Assembly (NCBI RefSeq): GCF_000943555.1 | Contig: NZ_JTDV01000005.1 | Location: 248,001 to 312,000 of the forward strand | Direction of reading: 5' to 3' | DNA length: 64,000 nucleotides | Source: Neotamlana nanhaiensis | GTDB taxonomy: Bacteria; Bacteroidota; Bacteroidia; Flavobacteriales; Flavobacteriaceae | In this document: positions 35,691 to 44,336 of the stretch, one piece after another | Layout of the letters: every line of letters starts with the position of its first letter | How positions within the stretch are numbered: the first letter of the stretch is position 1 | The notes under the pieces: model-generated | Databases searched by the model: none | Told to the model about the DNA's origin: nothing | What the model saw: the letters and a program-made list of their open reading frames with translations, nothing else | Made by a program: the position numbers and the translations under genes

Positions 35691-37994
35691 ATGAAAACAA
35701 CCATTTTAGGTCATCCAAGAATAGGCAAAAATCGAGAACTAAAAAAAGCCTGCGAACACTATTGGTCAGGAAAAATAAATGAAGCCGAATTGCAAAATGT
35801 AGCAACCAAAATAAAACAAGAAAATTGGTTAAATCAACAACAATTGGGTATTGACAGTATTCCATCGAACGATTTTTCTTTTTACGATCAAGTTTTAGAT
35901 ACTTGTTTAACATTAGGCTGCATTCCGTCAAGGTTTAAATCAATAGAGAAAAACAATCTGCTAAATCTTTATTTTGCTATGGCTCGCGGCTTGCAAAACG
36001 AACATATTGATGTTACGGCCATGGAAATGACTAAATGGTTCGATACTAATTACCACTACATTGTTCCTGAATTTGAAAAAGATCAAGACTTCAGTTTTTT
36101 TTCAAAAAAAATTGTTGAAGAATATAAAGAAGCTTTAGGTTTAAGCATTAAAACCAAACCTGTACTAATTGCTCCTGTTACCTTTTTACTATTGGGAAAA
36201 GAAAAGGAAACTGGCTTCCACAGACTCGATTTATTAGAAAAACTATTACCAATTTACTTTGAAATTCTTGAAGAATTATCAAACTTAGGAGTAGAATATA
36301 TTCAGTTTGACGAACCTTGTTTAGCACTAGATTTAAACAAAAACGAGCAAGAAGCGATTCAATACACCTATAAATCCATCAGTGAAAAATTTCCCAATTT
36401 AAAAATCTATTTAGCTAATTATTTCGATTGCTACGGAAACAACCTCAACATTGCTTTACAATTACCAGTACATACTTTGCATTTAGATTTGGTGCGATGC
36501 TCACTTCAAATTGATGATATTTTACAATCAGAAAATTATAATTCCGAAACGCATTTATCCCTTGGTTTAGTTGATGGTAGAAATATTTGGATTAATAATT
36601 ACGAAAATTCACTAAAAACGATTGAAAAGGTTACTGCGAAAATTCCAAAAGATAAATTATGGATTAGCACATCCTGCTCTCTGCTTCACGTGCCCTACGA
36701 TTTAAATTTAGAACAAAATATTAATCCCGAAATAAAACAATGGCTAGCCTTTGCGCAACAGAAACTTGAGGAAGTTATCGCTATAAAAAACTTAGTCTCA
36801 AATGAAGCTAATGATTACGCCTATTTGTTTGAAGAAAATAAGTTGGCTAACATCAACAAATCGAAATCTAAAATTATTCACAATCCAGAGGTAAAATCTC
36901 GTGTGGCTAACTTAAAACCTGAAGATAGTGAGCGTAATAGTCCTTTTGCATTAAGACAGGAAAAGCAAAAATCTCACCTTAATTTACCGCTATTTCCAAC
37001 AACAACTATTGGTTCATTTCCGCAAACTAAAGAAGTTAGAAGCTGGCGATTACAACACAAAAAAGGGTTATTGCCAACCGAAACTTACCAAAAAAATATT
37101 GCCGAAGAAATAGAAGCCTCCATTAGCTTTCAAGAAGACATTGGTTTAGATGTATTGGTTCATGGTGAGTTTGAGCGCAATGATATGGTTGAGTATTTTG
37201 GCGAGCGCCTTAACGGATTTGTGTTTAGTAATTTTGGTTGGGTACAAAGTTATGGTTCAAGATGTGTAAAACCTCCTATTTTATTTGGCGATGTTTCTAG
37301 AAAAGAACCTTTAACCGTAAAATGGTCGCAATACGCACAATCGTTAACCCAATTACCTGTAAAAGGCATGCTTACTGGTCCTGTAACCATTTTACAGTGG
37401 TCTTTTGTTAGAAACGACCAACCACGTGCAACAACATGTAATCAAATTGCGCTGTCGATTCGCGATGAAGTAGCCGATTTAGAAAACAGCGGTATAAAAG
37501 TTATTCAAATAGACGAACCTGCTATTAGAGAAGGCTTGCCTTTACGTAAAAATGAATGGCAAAACTACCTTAATTGGGCGGTAAATGCCTTTAAAATTTC
37601 GGCGAGTGTAGCTAAAGATGAAACTCAAATTCACACACATATGTGCTACTCCGAGTTTAACGACATTATCGCAGATATAGCTAAAATGGACGCCGATGTT
37701 ATTACCATTGAAACCTCACGTTCTGAAATGGAATTACTCGATGCGTTTGCTAACTTTAAATATCCAAATGAAATTGGTCCTGGAGTGTACGATATTCATT
37801 CCCCAAGAGTACCTTCAATATCCGAAATTGAAACATTACTACAAAAAGCCTCACAAGTATTACCAAAAGAACATATTTGGGTAAACCCAGATTGTGGTTT
37901 AAAAACACGCCATTGGCCAGAAACTAAAAGTGCACTTAAAAATTTAGTGCTTGTTGCCAAAAAATTAAGACAAGAAACTCTAAAACTTGCTTAG
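35691..37994 (+). CDS. metE: Cobalamin-independent methionine synthase MetE
   Basis: A 767-aa enzyme that transfers a methyl group from 5-methyltetrahydropteroyltri-L-glutamate to homocysteine. Two TIM-barrel halves are complete: the N-terminal Meth_synt_1 domain (about 3-320, with LGHPRIGKNRELK near the start) and the catalytic Meth_synt_2 domain (about 430-760, TTTIGSFPQTKEVR near 441-454). The zinc ligands are present: HMCYSEF (His and Cys, about 644-650), IETSRSEMELL (Glu, about 667) and PDCGLKTR (Cys, about 731-738). Full length. Divergent from an Lrp-family regulator, with its own strong promoter and a terminator after it. Confidence 0.96.
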   Translation: MKTTILGHPRIGKNRELKKACEHYWSGKINEAELQNVATKIKQENWLNQQQLGIDSIPSNDFSFYDQVLDTCLTLGCIPSRFKSIEKNNLLNLYFAMARGLQNEHIDVTAMEMTKWFDTNYHYIVPEFEKDQDFSFFSKKIVEEYKEALGLSIKTKPVLIAPVTFLLLGKEKETGFHRLDLLEKLLPIYFEILEELSNLGVEYIQFDEPCLALDLNKNEQEAIQYTYKSISEKFPNLKIYLANYFDCYGNNLNIALQLPVHTLHLDLVRCSLQIDDILQSENYNSETHLSLGLVDGRNIWINNYENSLKTIEKVTAKIPKDKLWISTSCSLLHVPYDLNLEQNINPEIKQWLAFAQQKLEEVIAIKNLVSNEANDYAYLFEENKLANINKSKSKIIHNPEVKSRVANLKPEDSERNSPFALRQEKQKSHLNLPLFPTTTIGSFPQTKEVRSWRLQHKKGLLPTETYQKNIAEEIEASISFQEDIGLDVLVHGEFERNDMVEYFGERLNGFVFSNFGWVQSYGSRCVKPPILFGDVSRKEPLTVKWSQYAQSLTQLPVKGMLTGPVTILQWSFVRNDQPRATTCNQIALSIRDEVADLENSGIKVIQIDEPAIREGLPLRKNEWQNYLNWAVNAFKISASVAKDETQIHTHMCYSEFNDIIADIAKMDADVITIETSRSEMELLDAFANFKYPNEIGPGVYDIHSPRVPSISEIETLLQKASQVLPKEHIWVNPDCGLKTRHWPETKSALKNLVLVAKKLRQETLKLA

Positions 37995-38019
37995 AGTGAA
38001 TATAAAACCTTTCAATACG

Positions 38020-38058
38020 AAAAGCTCAGTACTAAAATTCTGAGCTTTTTATTTTTTT
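38020..38058 (+). terminator. Terminator after metE
   Basis: Stem AAAGCTCAG (38021-38029) and CTGAGCTTT (38040-38048) with a 10-base loop, followed by a T-rich run on the plus strand. Confidence 0.85.
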
Positions 38059-38073
38059 TACTATATTTAATCT

Positions 38074-38472
38074 ATGATTACAACCATAAAAATTGAAATA
38101 GGTAATTTTTATATTTATAAAAACTACTTGGTTGTAGAAATGAATGAAGGTATAACAGTAACCCCCGATTCTAATAACATTCTTGTTGATATTGTTGACA
38201 CATTCTATGTTGACAAAAATTTCGTTTACATAACTAATCGCATAAACTCCTATGCTGTAGATCCCTCTGTTTACAAACAAACATCTCTTATAGAAAACCT
38301 CGTTGGATTTGCAGTTGTTTCTACCAACAGCTTATCTTTAAGTAATGCCGAAATTGAAAAATTGTTTTTAAATAAACCCTTTGAGTTATTTACAGATATT
38401 GATGAAGCTATTACCTGGGCAAAATCAATTCTTGAAGAAGGTCGTTCGAGCATAAAACCTCATGATAAATAG
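38074..38472 (+). CDS. STAS/SEC14-like domain protein of unknown function
   Basis: A 132-aa soluble protein. The N-terminal strands (IKIEIGNFYIYKNYLVVEMNEG), a central YITNRINSYAVDP segment near 55-67, and the C-terminal DIDEAITWAKSIL helix near 108-120 match small flavobacterial proteins classed as STAS/SEC14-like. Those domains bind lipids or act as partner-switching modules, but no role is known for this group. No signal peptide. It stands between the metE terminator and the ECF sigma promoter, so it is a single-gene unit. Confidence 0.65.
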   Translation: MITTIKIEIGNFYIYKNYLVVEMNEGITVTPDSNNILVDIVDTFYVDKNFVYITNRINSYAVDPSVYKQTSLIENLVGFAVVSTNSLSLSNAEIEKLFLNKPFELFTDIDEAITWAKSILEEGRSSIKPHDK

Positions 38473-38511
38473 ATCTAAAAAATCTTCTAAAAAAACTTTT
38501 TTATAATAAAC

Positions 38512-38538
38512 TGTAACAAACTAAAAAAAGGGGCATCT
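38512..38538 (+). promoter_or_regulatory. Candidate ECF-type promoter before the sigma factor gene at 38565
   Basis: TGTAACA (38512-38518), exactly 14 bases, then GCATCT (38533-38538) followed by TTAAGAT. The spacing equals that of three TGTGACT-N14-GTGTCT sites elsewhere in the window, but the words differ, as expected for a different ECF sigma. Probably autoregulatory. Confidence 0.5.
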
Positions 38539-38564
38539 TTAAGATAACAACCCGTTTATGTTTT

Positions 38565-39125
38565 TTGATATCAACCAAACCAAATACCGAACAACTCGTA
38601 GCACTTTGTAAAGCCGGCAACCAAAATGCGCAATTGGAAATTTACAACAGGTACTACAAAACCATGTACAACGCTTCTTTAAGAATTGTAAAAAACAGTT
38701 TTGAAGCCGAAGACATTATGCAAGATTCATTCTTAATGGCTTTTACAAAGCTTGATAGTTTAAACGATGCAAAAACGTTTGGTGTTTGGCTTAAACGAAT
38801 TGTTATTAACAACAGTATTTATCATTATAAAAAAAACAATAAATACCAAGAAGTTGCTCTAGACAATATGCTTTATAAAATGGAAGACGATACCGGCGGT
38901 TTAAACAGTAACGAGGAGTTTACCAATTTAAAAGCACAACAAGTTTTAGACACGCTTAAAAACTTAAAAGATAATTACAGAATTGCCTTAACGCTTAATT
39001 TAATTGAAGGTTATGATTATGACGAAATTAGCGAGATATTAAAAATATCGAATGCCAATTGCCGTACAATAATATCGAGGGCTAAAGAAAGCTTAAGACA
39101 AAAATTACAAACCCATTTTGCTTAA
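38565..39125 (+). CDS. ECF-family RNA polymerase sigma factor
   Basis: A 186-aa sigma factor with region 2 (about 20-88, including AEDIMQDSFLMAFTKLD near 46-62) and region 4 (about 125-180, YDYDEISEILKISNANCRTIISRAKE). No region 3, so it is extracytoplasmic-function type. The frame has no ATG before the domain; the start is the TTG at 38565 (MISTKPNTEQL). It is followed after 12 bases by an anti-sigma-like membrane protein and then by a beta-solenoid exported protein, forming a three-gene signalling unit. A candidate autoregulatory promoter lies at 38512-38538. Confidence 0.9.
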   Translation: MISTKPNTEQLVALCKAGNQNAQLEIYNRYYKTMYNASLRIVKNSFEAEDIMQDSFLMAFTKLDSLNDAKTFGVWLKRIVINNSIYHYKKNNKYQEVALDNMLYKMEDDTGGLNSNEEFTNLKAQQVLDTLKNLKDNYRIALTLNLIEGYDYDEISEILKISNANCRTIISRAKESLRQKLQTHFA

Positions 39126-39137
39126 AGTAAATATATT

Positions 39138-39698
39138 ATGAGTAAAAATAATATCGACAATTTATTTAAAAACCTCGAAAATAAGTTTGATGTTGCCCAA
39201 CCAAATACAGGGCACGAAAACCGATTTCTCGAAAAATTAAATAATACCCCAAAAGCAAAAACCATAGCCTTTAAAAAAAGCTTTTGGAAACCTATAATGG
39301 GCATTGCGGCTTCGTTAGTGCTTATTTTTACCTTTGTTTTAAACACAAACAAACCAGAAACGGCGCTCGATTTGGCAAGTGTTTCACCAAAAATGGCGCA
39401 AACGCAAGATTTTTTTACAGTTACTATTAACGAAGAACTTAATAAACTAAACAACGAAAAATCGCCCGAAGTACAAGGTTTAATTAAAGATACTATGTTT
39501 CAAATTAAAAAACTTGAAAACGATTATTCGCTTTTAAAAGAAGATTTATATGAAAGTGGTGACGACAATCGTGTTATTTATGCTATGATATCAAACTTTC
39601 AAAGTCGTATTGAAATTTTACAACAAACACTTCAGCAAATTGATAACATAAAACAGATGAAAGCAGACACAACAAACCAAGAACCTGAAATTATTTAA
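39138..39698 (+). CDS. Probable anti-sigma factor, single membrane helix
   Basis: A 186-aa protein with a cytoplasmic N-terminal part (1-46, NIDNLFKNLENKFDVAQP), one transmembrane helix (about 48-67, KPIMGIAASLVLIFTFVLN) and a helical extracytoplasmic C-terminal domain. The position directly after an ECF sigma gene and the topology fit an anti-sigma factor; no zinc-binding HxxxCxxC motif is present, so it is not the ZAS type. The C-terminal region (about 95-175) looks coiled. Probably holds the sigma factor at the membrane until a signal arrives (inference). Confidence 0.75.
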   Translation: MSKNNIDNLFKNLENKFDVAQPNTGHENRFLEKLNNTPKAKTIAFKKSFWKPIMGIAASLVLIFTFVLNTNKPETALDLASVSPKMAQTQDFFTVTINEELNKLNNEKSPEVQGLIKDTMFQIKKLENDYSLLKEDLYESGDDNRVIYAMISNFQSRIEILQQTLQQIDNIKQMKADTTNQEPEII

Positions 39699-39762
39699 GC
39701 TGTTTTAAATCGTATTTATCTTGATCATTAACAACAAAATCATCAATCAAAAAACTACAATT

Positions 39763-40845
39763 ATGAAAAAAATATTACATATCACCTTAATCGCTTTTTT
39801 ACTTTTTCCCGTTTTATCTCAAGCCAAAACCGCTAAAGATAAACACTCAAAAAGCAAAACCATTTCAAAAACGTTTTCAGTAGCACCAAATGCTACGGTA
39901 AAAGTATCAAACAGCTACGGCAATTTAGATGTGATTACTTGGGATGAAAACCGTGTAGTTTTCGAAATAACAATTACTACCTCTGGCAACGACCAAGATA
40001 AAGTTGAAAAAAAATTACAAGCCATTGATGTAAAGTTTTCAGGAGCTTCAAACTATGTTTCGGCGCAAACAATTTTCAACAAAAACAATTCGAATTCATG
40101 GTGGAACTGGAGTAACAACAATAAAGTAAACATGAAAGTTAACTATGTAATTAAAATGCCTGCAACCAATAACGTACACCTCAATAACGATTACGGCAAC
40201 ATTAATTTAGGTAAACTTGAAGGCGATGCAACTATTAATTGCGATTATGGTAAAATAACGACCAAAGAACTAATGTCGGCAAACAACGTTTTTAATTTCG
40301 ATTATACAAAAGGCTGCTATTTTGAATATATAAATGATGGAAAAATTAATGCCGATTATAGCGATTTCGTTATATCGAAAGTAAAACATATTGCTGTAAA
40401 TGCCGATTATACAAAATCGACTATTGAAACTGCCGAAAGTGTAACCTATAATTGCGACTATGGAAACATGACTATTATTAAAGTAAACACTGTTAATGGT
40501 AATGGCGATTACCTAACTACTCACATTGGCGATGTATATAAAAATGTTACTATTAAAGCCGATTTTGGATCGATTAAAATTGATAGAATGACTCAAAACG
40601 CCAAAGATTTACATATTGAAAGTGATTATGTAAACCTTAAAATTGGATATGCACCTAATTATAGTTTCAACTTTAATTTAGACTTGGAGTATGCCAATTT
40701 AAAAGCCAATAACGACTTAAACTATACAAAGAAAATAATTGATTACGGCGACAAACATTATATTGGTTATAGAGGTGATAAAGCCACTGCAAACAAAATA
40801 ACAGTAAAATCGGATTACGGAAACTTAACCTTATTCGAAAACTAA
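39763..40845 (+). CDS. Exported beta-solenoid protein, DUF4097-like, with repeated xDYG motifs
   Basis: A 360-aa protein started at the ATG at 39763, which places a signal peptide (MKKILHITLIAFLLFPVLSQ) at the front; an upstream TTG start would give a polar extension. The mature chain is a run of short strands of about 20 residues, each carrying a DY or DF turn (NDYGNI, CDYGKI, ADYSDF, CDYGNM, ADFGSI, SDYGNL), as in DUF4097/DUF2807 beta-solenoids. It is cotranscribed with the sigma and anti-sigma-like genes, so it may be the envelope sensor or adhesin linked to them. No catalytic residues seen. Confidence 0.8.
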   Translation: MKKILHITLIAFLLFPVLSQAKTAKDKHSKSKTISKTFSVAPNATVKVSNSYGNLDVITWDENRVVFEITITTSGNDQDKVEKKLQAIDVKFSGASNYVSAQTIFNKNNSNSWWNWSNNNKVNMKVNYVIKMPATNNVHLNNDYGNINLGKLEGDATINCDYGKITTKELMSANNVFNFDYTKGCYFEYINDGKINADYSDFVISKVKHIAVNADYTKSTIETAESVTYNCDYGNMTIIKVNTVNGNGDYLTTHIGDVYKNVTIKADFGSIKIDRMTQNAKDLHIESDYVNLKIGYAPNYSFNFNLDLEYANLKANNDLNYTKKIIDYGDKHYIGYRGDKATANKITVKSDYGNLTLFEN

Positions 40846-40870
40846 TTCATCTTTCATCAATCAACTTAAT

Positions 40871-40901
40871 AACAAGCAACATATTTTTAGTGTTGCTTGT
40901 T
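40871..40901. terminator. Hairpin overlapping the MFS gene's stop codon
   Basis: AACAAGCAACA (40871-40881) pairs with TGTTGCTTGTT (40891-40901) around a 9-base loop. The right arm encodes the last residues and the loop side holds the stop of the minus-strand MFS gene. It lies between convergent genes, so it probably ends both transcripts. Confidence 0.7.
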
Positions 40902-42206
40902 TTGTTCTTCTTCAGATTTAGGAACCCTAAAAAGTAAAACAATTCCAAACAAAAAGAATACAAATAAAAACAAAATACCATTACGCATACTTCCGGTAAT
41001 TTGATCTATAAATGCAAAAATTACCATTCCAATAACAATGCCTATTTTTTCGGCGACATCAAAAAAACTAAAATACGAGGTGCTATCTTCAGTTTCAGGT
41101 AAAAATTTTGAGTAAGTACTACGCGCTAACGATTGTATACCGCCCATTATCATACCTACTACTGCCGCAGCAATATAAAATTGCACTGGAGTTTCCATAA
41201 AATAGGCATAAAAACAAAGTGCCATCCAAATAAAATTCACACCAATTAGTGCTTTAATATTTCCAAACTTTGCAGAAGCTTTCGATGTTAAAAAAGCGCC
41301 CAAAATGGCAACCAATTGAATCACCAAAATACTTACTATTAACCCCGTAGTTTTTTCATCGTCACTACCCCATGCAATTTCTTCTTCTCCAAAATACACG
41401 GCTACTAGCATAATAGTTTGTACAGCCATACTAAAAACAAAAAAGGCGTACAAATAACGCTTTAATCTTAAATTCTGTTTCAACTGTTGCCAAACTTGCT
41501 TCAGTTCTTTTAATCCGTTAAAAATAACATCTTTAGTCACTTTATCGCCGTTTGAAGCCCCTTTTGGTAACCAATAAAAACTATATTGACTAAAACCAAC
41601 CCACCAAATACCAACCGTAATAAATGCATAACGCATCATTTGCATTTTTGCAGCACCTTCATCTTGACTCATCACCATAGCCAAATTAACAATAAGTAAA
41701 ATAACGCTGCCAAAATAACCCAACGAAAACCCTTTCGCACTAATGCTATCTTGTTGGTCTTCAAAAGCTATATCGGGTAAATACGAATTATAAAACACCA
41801 AACTACCCCAATATCCTATTAATCCCATAAAGTAGAATAGTAAACTTAAATGAATTTTTTCTGGTGTAATATCAAACCAATATAATCCAATACAACCGGC
41901 ACCACCTAAATAGCAAAAAAACTTCATAAAATTCTTCTTGTTCCCCACGTAATCGGCAATTCCAGATAAAATTGGTGAGGTAAAAGCAACTACCAAAAAA
42001 GTAAACGCAGTAACAAATGTAATAAGTGCTGTACTTTTAAATTCTAGTCCAAAAGCGCTAACTGTTTTAATTTCTGAAACAAATAACGCCGAATAAAATA
42101 TTGGAAAAATGGAAGACGCAATAGTTAAGGTATAAACCGAATTCGCCCAATCGTAAAACGCCCAAGCGTTTAGCAATTTTTTACTGCCTTTTTGTAGTGT
42201 TGCCAT
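40887..42206 (-). CDS. MFS transporter, UMF1/Atg22-like family
   Basis: A 439-aa polytopic membrane protein with about 12 helices. The N-terminus NAWAFYDWANSVYTLTI (about 13-29) and the WVGFSQYSFYWLP segment near 207-219 are hallmarks of the UMF1 (Atg22-like) branch of the major facilitator superfamily. Substrate unknown; eukaryotic Atg22 exports amino acids from vacuoles. It lies downstream of the M48 protease gene with a terminator between them, so it may have its own promoter. Its stop codon sits inside a terminator hairpin. Confidence 0.88.
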   Translation of the reverse strand: MATLQKGSKKLLNAWAFYDWANSVYTLTIASSIFPIFYSALFVSEIKTVSAFGLEFKSTALITFVTAFTFLVVAFTSPILSGIADYVGNKKNFMKFFCYLGGAGCIGLYWFDITPEKIHLSLLFYFMGLIGYWGSLVFYNSYLPDIAFEDQQDSISAKGFSLGYFGSVILLIVNLAMVMSQDEGAAKMQMMRYAFITVGIWWVGFSQYSFYWLPKGASNGDKVTKDVIFNGLKELKQVWQQLKQNLRLKRYLYAFFVFSMAVQTIMLVAVYFGEEEIAWGSDDEKTTGLIVSILVIQLVAILGAFLTSKASAKFGNIKALIGVNFIWMALCFYAYFMETPVQFYIAAAVVGMIMGGIQSLARSTYSKFLPETEDSTSYFSFFDVAEKIGIVIGMVIFAFIDQITGSMRNGILFLFVFFLFGIVLLFRVPKSEEEQNKQH

Positions 42207-42211
42207 ATTGA

Positions 42212-42249
42212 AATAAAAAAAGCTGTCAATGTTATTTATTGACAGCTTC
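42212..42249 (-). terminator. Terminator after the M48 protease gene
   Basis: On the minus strand AAGCTGTCAAT and ATTGACAGCTT (42248-42238 and 42230-42220) form an 11-base stem with a 7-base loop, followed by a T-run. It sits between the M48 gene and the MFS gene. Confidence 0.88.
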
Positions 42250-42271
42250 TAAAGTAATTAAATATTTTAAA

Positions 42272-43105
42272 CTAGAAATCTCCTAGTGGTCTAAATGTTG
42301 AAACACCATATTTTTCGGCTTCCTTTTTAGCATGAGGTGCTAAACTTTTTAAGTTTGCTATACGCGAATCGTTACTAGGGTGTGTGCTTAAAAATTCAGG
42401 TTGCGATTGTCCGCCGCTATTAGCCTTCATACGTTCCCATAAAATAGAAGCTTCATCAGGATTATATCCTGCAATAGCCATTAAATAAATACCAATTTTA
42501 TCGGCTTCGGTTTCATGGCTTCTGCTAAAAGGCAACATACCCGCTACGTTAGATACTACACCAAACGATTGATTAAAAATACCTAAAGCCTGATCGTTAT
42601 TGGCTAAAGCAACATTTCCAGCAACCGCTAAACCTTGCTGAATATACGCAGCACTCATACGTTGTTGACCATGATTTGCTAAAGCATGAGCAACCTCGTG
42701 CCCCATAATAGCTGCAATTCCTGTTTCATTATCGGCAATTGGTAAAATACCCGTATAAAACGCAATTTTTCCACCTGGCATACACCACGCATTAACTTGA
42801 TCTGATTCTATTAAGGAATATTCCCATTTGTAATCGTTAAGGTAACCCTCGTATCCGTTTGCGTTTAAATAGCGCTCCGCTGCTACGGCAATACGCTGCC
42901 CTACTCTAGTTATCATTTCTGCATTTGCAGTTCCTTTTACAACTTTATTCTCTCCTAAAACTTGGTTATACTGTGCAAAAGCCGATGGAAATAGCTGATC
43001 GTTAGATACAAATGCTAAAGTTTGTTTACCAGTAAACGGATTAGTTGCACAAGAAATTATAACCAATACAACTGCAAGAGATAATATTATTTTTTTAGCT
43101 TTCAT
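42272..43105 (-). CDS. M48-family metalloprotease lipoprotein
   Basis: A 277-aa zinc peptidase. The N-terminus is a lipoprotein signal with lipobox ending at Cys19 (VIISCATNP), so it is anchored in a periplasm-facing membrane. The M48 signature HEVAHALANHGQQR (about 137-150) gives the two zinc His and catalytic Glu, and ETEADKIGIYLM near 204-215 supplies the third ligand. It is similar to BepA/LoiP-type proteases that clear misfolded outer-membrane proteins. Its promoter carries the TGTGACT-N14-GTGTCT motif shared with the ECF sigma gene at 49065. Confidence 0.92.
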   Translation of the reverse strand: MKAKKIILSLAVVLVIISCATNPFTGKQTLAFVSNDQLFPSAFAQYNQVLGENKVVKGTANAEMITRVGQRIAVAAERYLNANGYEGYLNDYKWEYSLIESDQVNAWCMPGGKIAFYTGILPIADNETGIAAIMGHEVAHALANHGQQRMSAAYIQQGLAVAGNVALANNDQALGIFNQSFGVVSNVAGMLPFSRSHETEADKIGIYLMAIAGYNPDEASILWERMKANSGGQSQPEFLSTHPSNDSRIANLKSLAPHAKKEAEKYGVSTFRPLGDF

Positions 43106-43154
43106 TTTTTATAGGTTTTAGTTTATAAAAATAGTAAATCGTTCTATAATTTTA

Positions 43155-43181
43155 AGACACAAATCAAATTAAATAGTCACA
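43155..43181 (-). promoter_or_regulatory. ECF-type promoter for the M48 protease (third copy of the motif)
   Basis: Read on the minus strand: TGTGACT (43181-43175), 14 bases, GTGTCT (43160-43155), then TAAAAT. Identical words and spacing to the sites at 47435-47461 and 49091-49117. The protease ATG is 49 bases downstream. Confidence 0.65.
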
Positions 43182-43234
43182 ACTAAACAAGCTTATGTTA
43201 TTATTTTAATTTTATTTCGACTAAAGTGAAAAAC

Positions 43235-43711
43235 ATGAAAAATATACTTGCTTCAATAATTACTATCCTTTTATTTAATTGCAAAGGCGAAACCCAAAAT
43301 AAAGAAAAAGAAAAATCTTTTGAAATTACAAAAACGGAGGCCCAGTGGAAAGCTCAATTAACTGATATGGAGTTTTACGTTTTACGACAAGCTGGAACAG
43401 AACGTGCTTTTTCCAGTCCTTTTAATTCTAACAAAAAAGAAGGCACTTACGTTTGTAAAGGTTGCGACACACCTTTATTTAAAAGTAAACACAAGTACAA
43501 CTCTGGATCTGGGTGGCCAAGTTTTGATAGAGAAATAAAGGGTAATGTAGCATTCTCTACCGATAGAGATTTGGGTTATATTAGAACCGAAGAACACTGC
43601 GCAACTTGTGGCGGTCATTTAGGACATGTATTTAGTGATGGCCCAAGAAATACCACTGGAAAACGCCATTGTATAAACGGTGTGGCTTTAAAATTTGTAC
43701 CTAAACAATAA
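43235..43711 (+). CDS. msrB: Peptide-methionine (R)-S-oxide reductase, lipoprotein form
   Basis: A 158-aa enzyme that reduces methionine-R-sulfoxide in proteins. The ATG at 43235 gives a short lipoprotein signal with lipobox LFNC near residue 16, so it is probably exported and lipidated; a GTG 9 bases upstream is an alternative. Two CxxC pairs (CKGCD near 68-72 and CATCGG near 117-122) bind zinc, and the catalytic cysteine is in KRHCINGVALKF near 143-154. The SGWPSF motif is present. An envelope MsrB fits repair of oxidised surface proteins. Divergent from the M48 protease. Confidence 0.93.
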   Translation: MKNILASIITILLFNCKGETQNKEKEKSFEITKTEAQWKAQLTDMEFYVLRQAGTERAFSSPFNSNKKEGTYVCKGCDTPLFKSKHKYNSGSGWPSFDREIKGNVAFSTDRDLGYIRTEEHCATCGGHLGHVFSDGPRNTTGKRHCINGVALKFVPKQ

Positions 43712-43782
43712 TAAAATTAGATAAAATCAATTCTTGTTTTAGATGAGAAAAGGCTAACTTTAAGGTTTATAAGTTTAATATT

Positions 43783-44334
43783 ATGGACTCATACCTAAAC
43801 AGTGCTTTAAAGCAATTTGAATACTACAAAAGTTTAGTCGATAACACCTTTAAGCAATTAACTTTTGATGAGATAAAATGGCAAAGTAGCAACGATGCCA
43901 ATAGTATCGCAATTATAGTAAAGCATATGGTTGGCAATATGCTTAGTAGATGGACTAATTTTTTAACTGAAGATGGCGAAAAACCATGGCGCAATCGGGA
44001 TGATGAGTTTATAGATACGTTTACCTCTTTTGAAGCTTTAATAGCTGCTTGGGAAAGTGCTTGGACTTGCTTGTTTAGTGCGATAAAACCATTAAACACA
44101 AATGACTTAGAGCAAATTATTTATATTAGAAATGGCGGACACACCGTAACCGAAGCTATAAACAGACAATTAGCACATTATAGTTACCATGTTGGACAGA
44201 TTGTTTTTCTAGGAAAACTTTTAAAGGGAGACGATTGGCAATCGCTATCTATTCCTAAAGGAAATTCTAAAGCTTACAATGCTTCAAAATTTAGCCAAGA
44301 TAAAGAAAAACGTCACTTCACAGACGATTTATAG
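43783..44334 (+). CDS. DinB-superfamily (DUF1572-like) protein
   Basis: A 183-aa four-helix-bundle protein. His residues at the family's metal positions are in IIVKHMVGNML (about 44-54) and QLAHYSYHVGQIVFLG (about 129-144), the latter giving the paired His of DinB-like metal sites. DUF1572 members of this superfamily are of unknown function; some DinB relatives are thiol-dependent transferases that use bacillithiol, and bshA is in this window, so a bacillithiol-dependent role is possible but not shown. It ends 2 bases from the convergent ndh-type gene. Confidence 0.8.
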   Translation: MDSYLNSALKQFEYYKSLVDNTFKQLTFDEIKWQSSNDANSIAIIVKHMVGNMLSRWTNFLTEDGEKPWRNRDDEFIDTFTSFEALIAAWESAWTCLFSAIKPLNTNDLEQIIYIRNGGHTVTEAINRQLAHYSYHVGQIVFLGKLLKGDDWQSLSIPKGNSKAYNASKFSQDKEKRHFTDDL

Positions 44335-44336
44335 TT

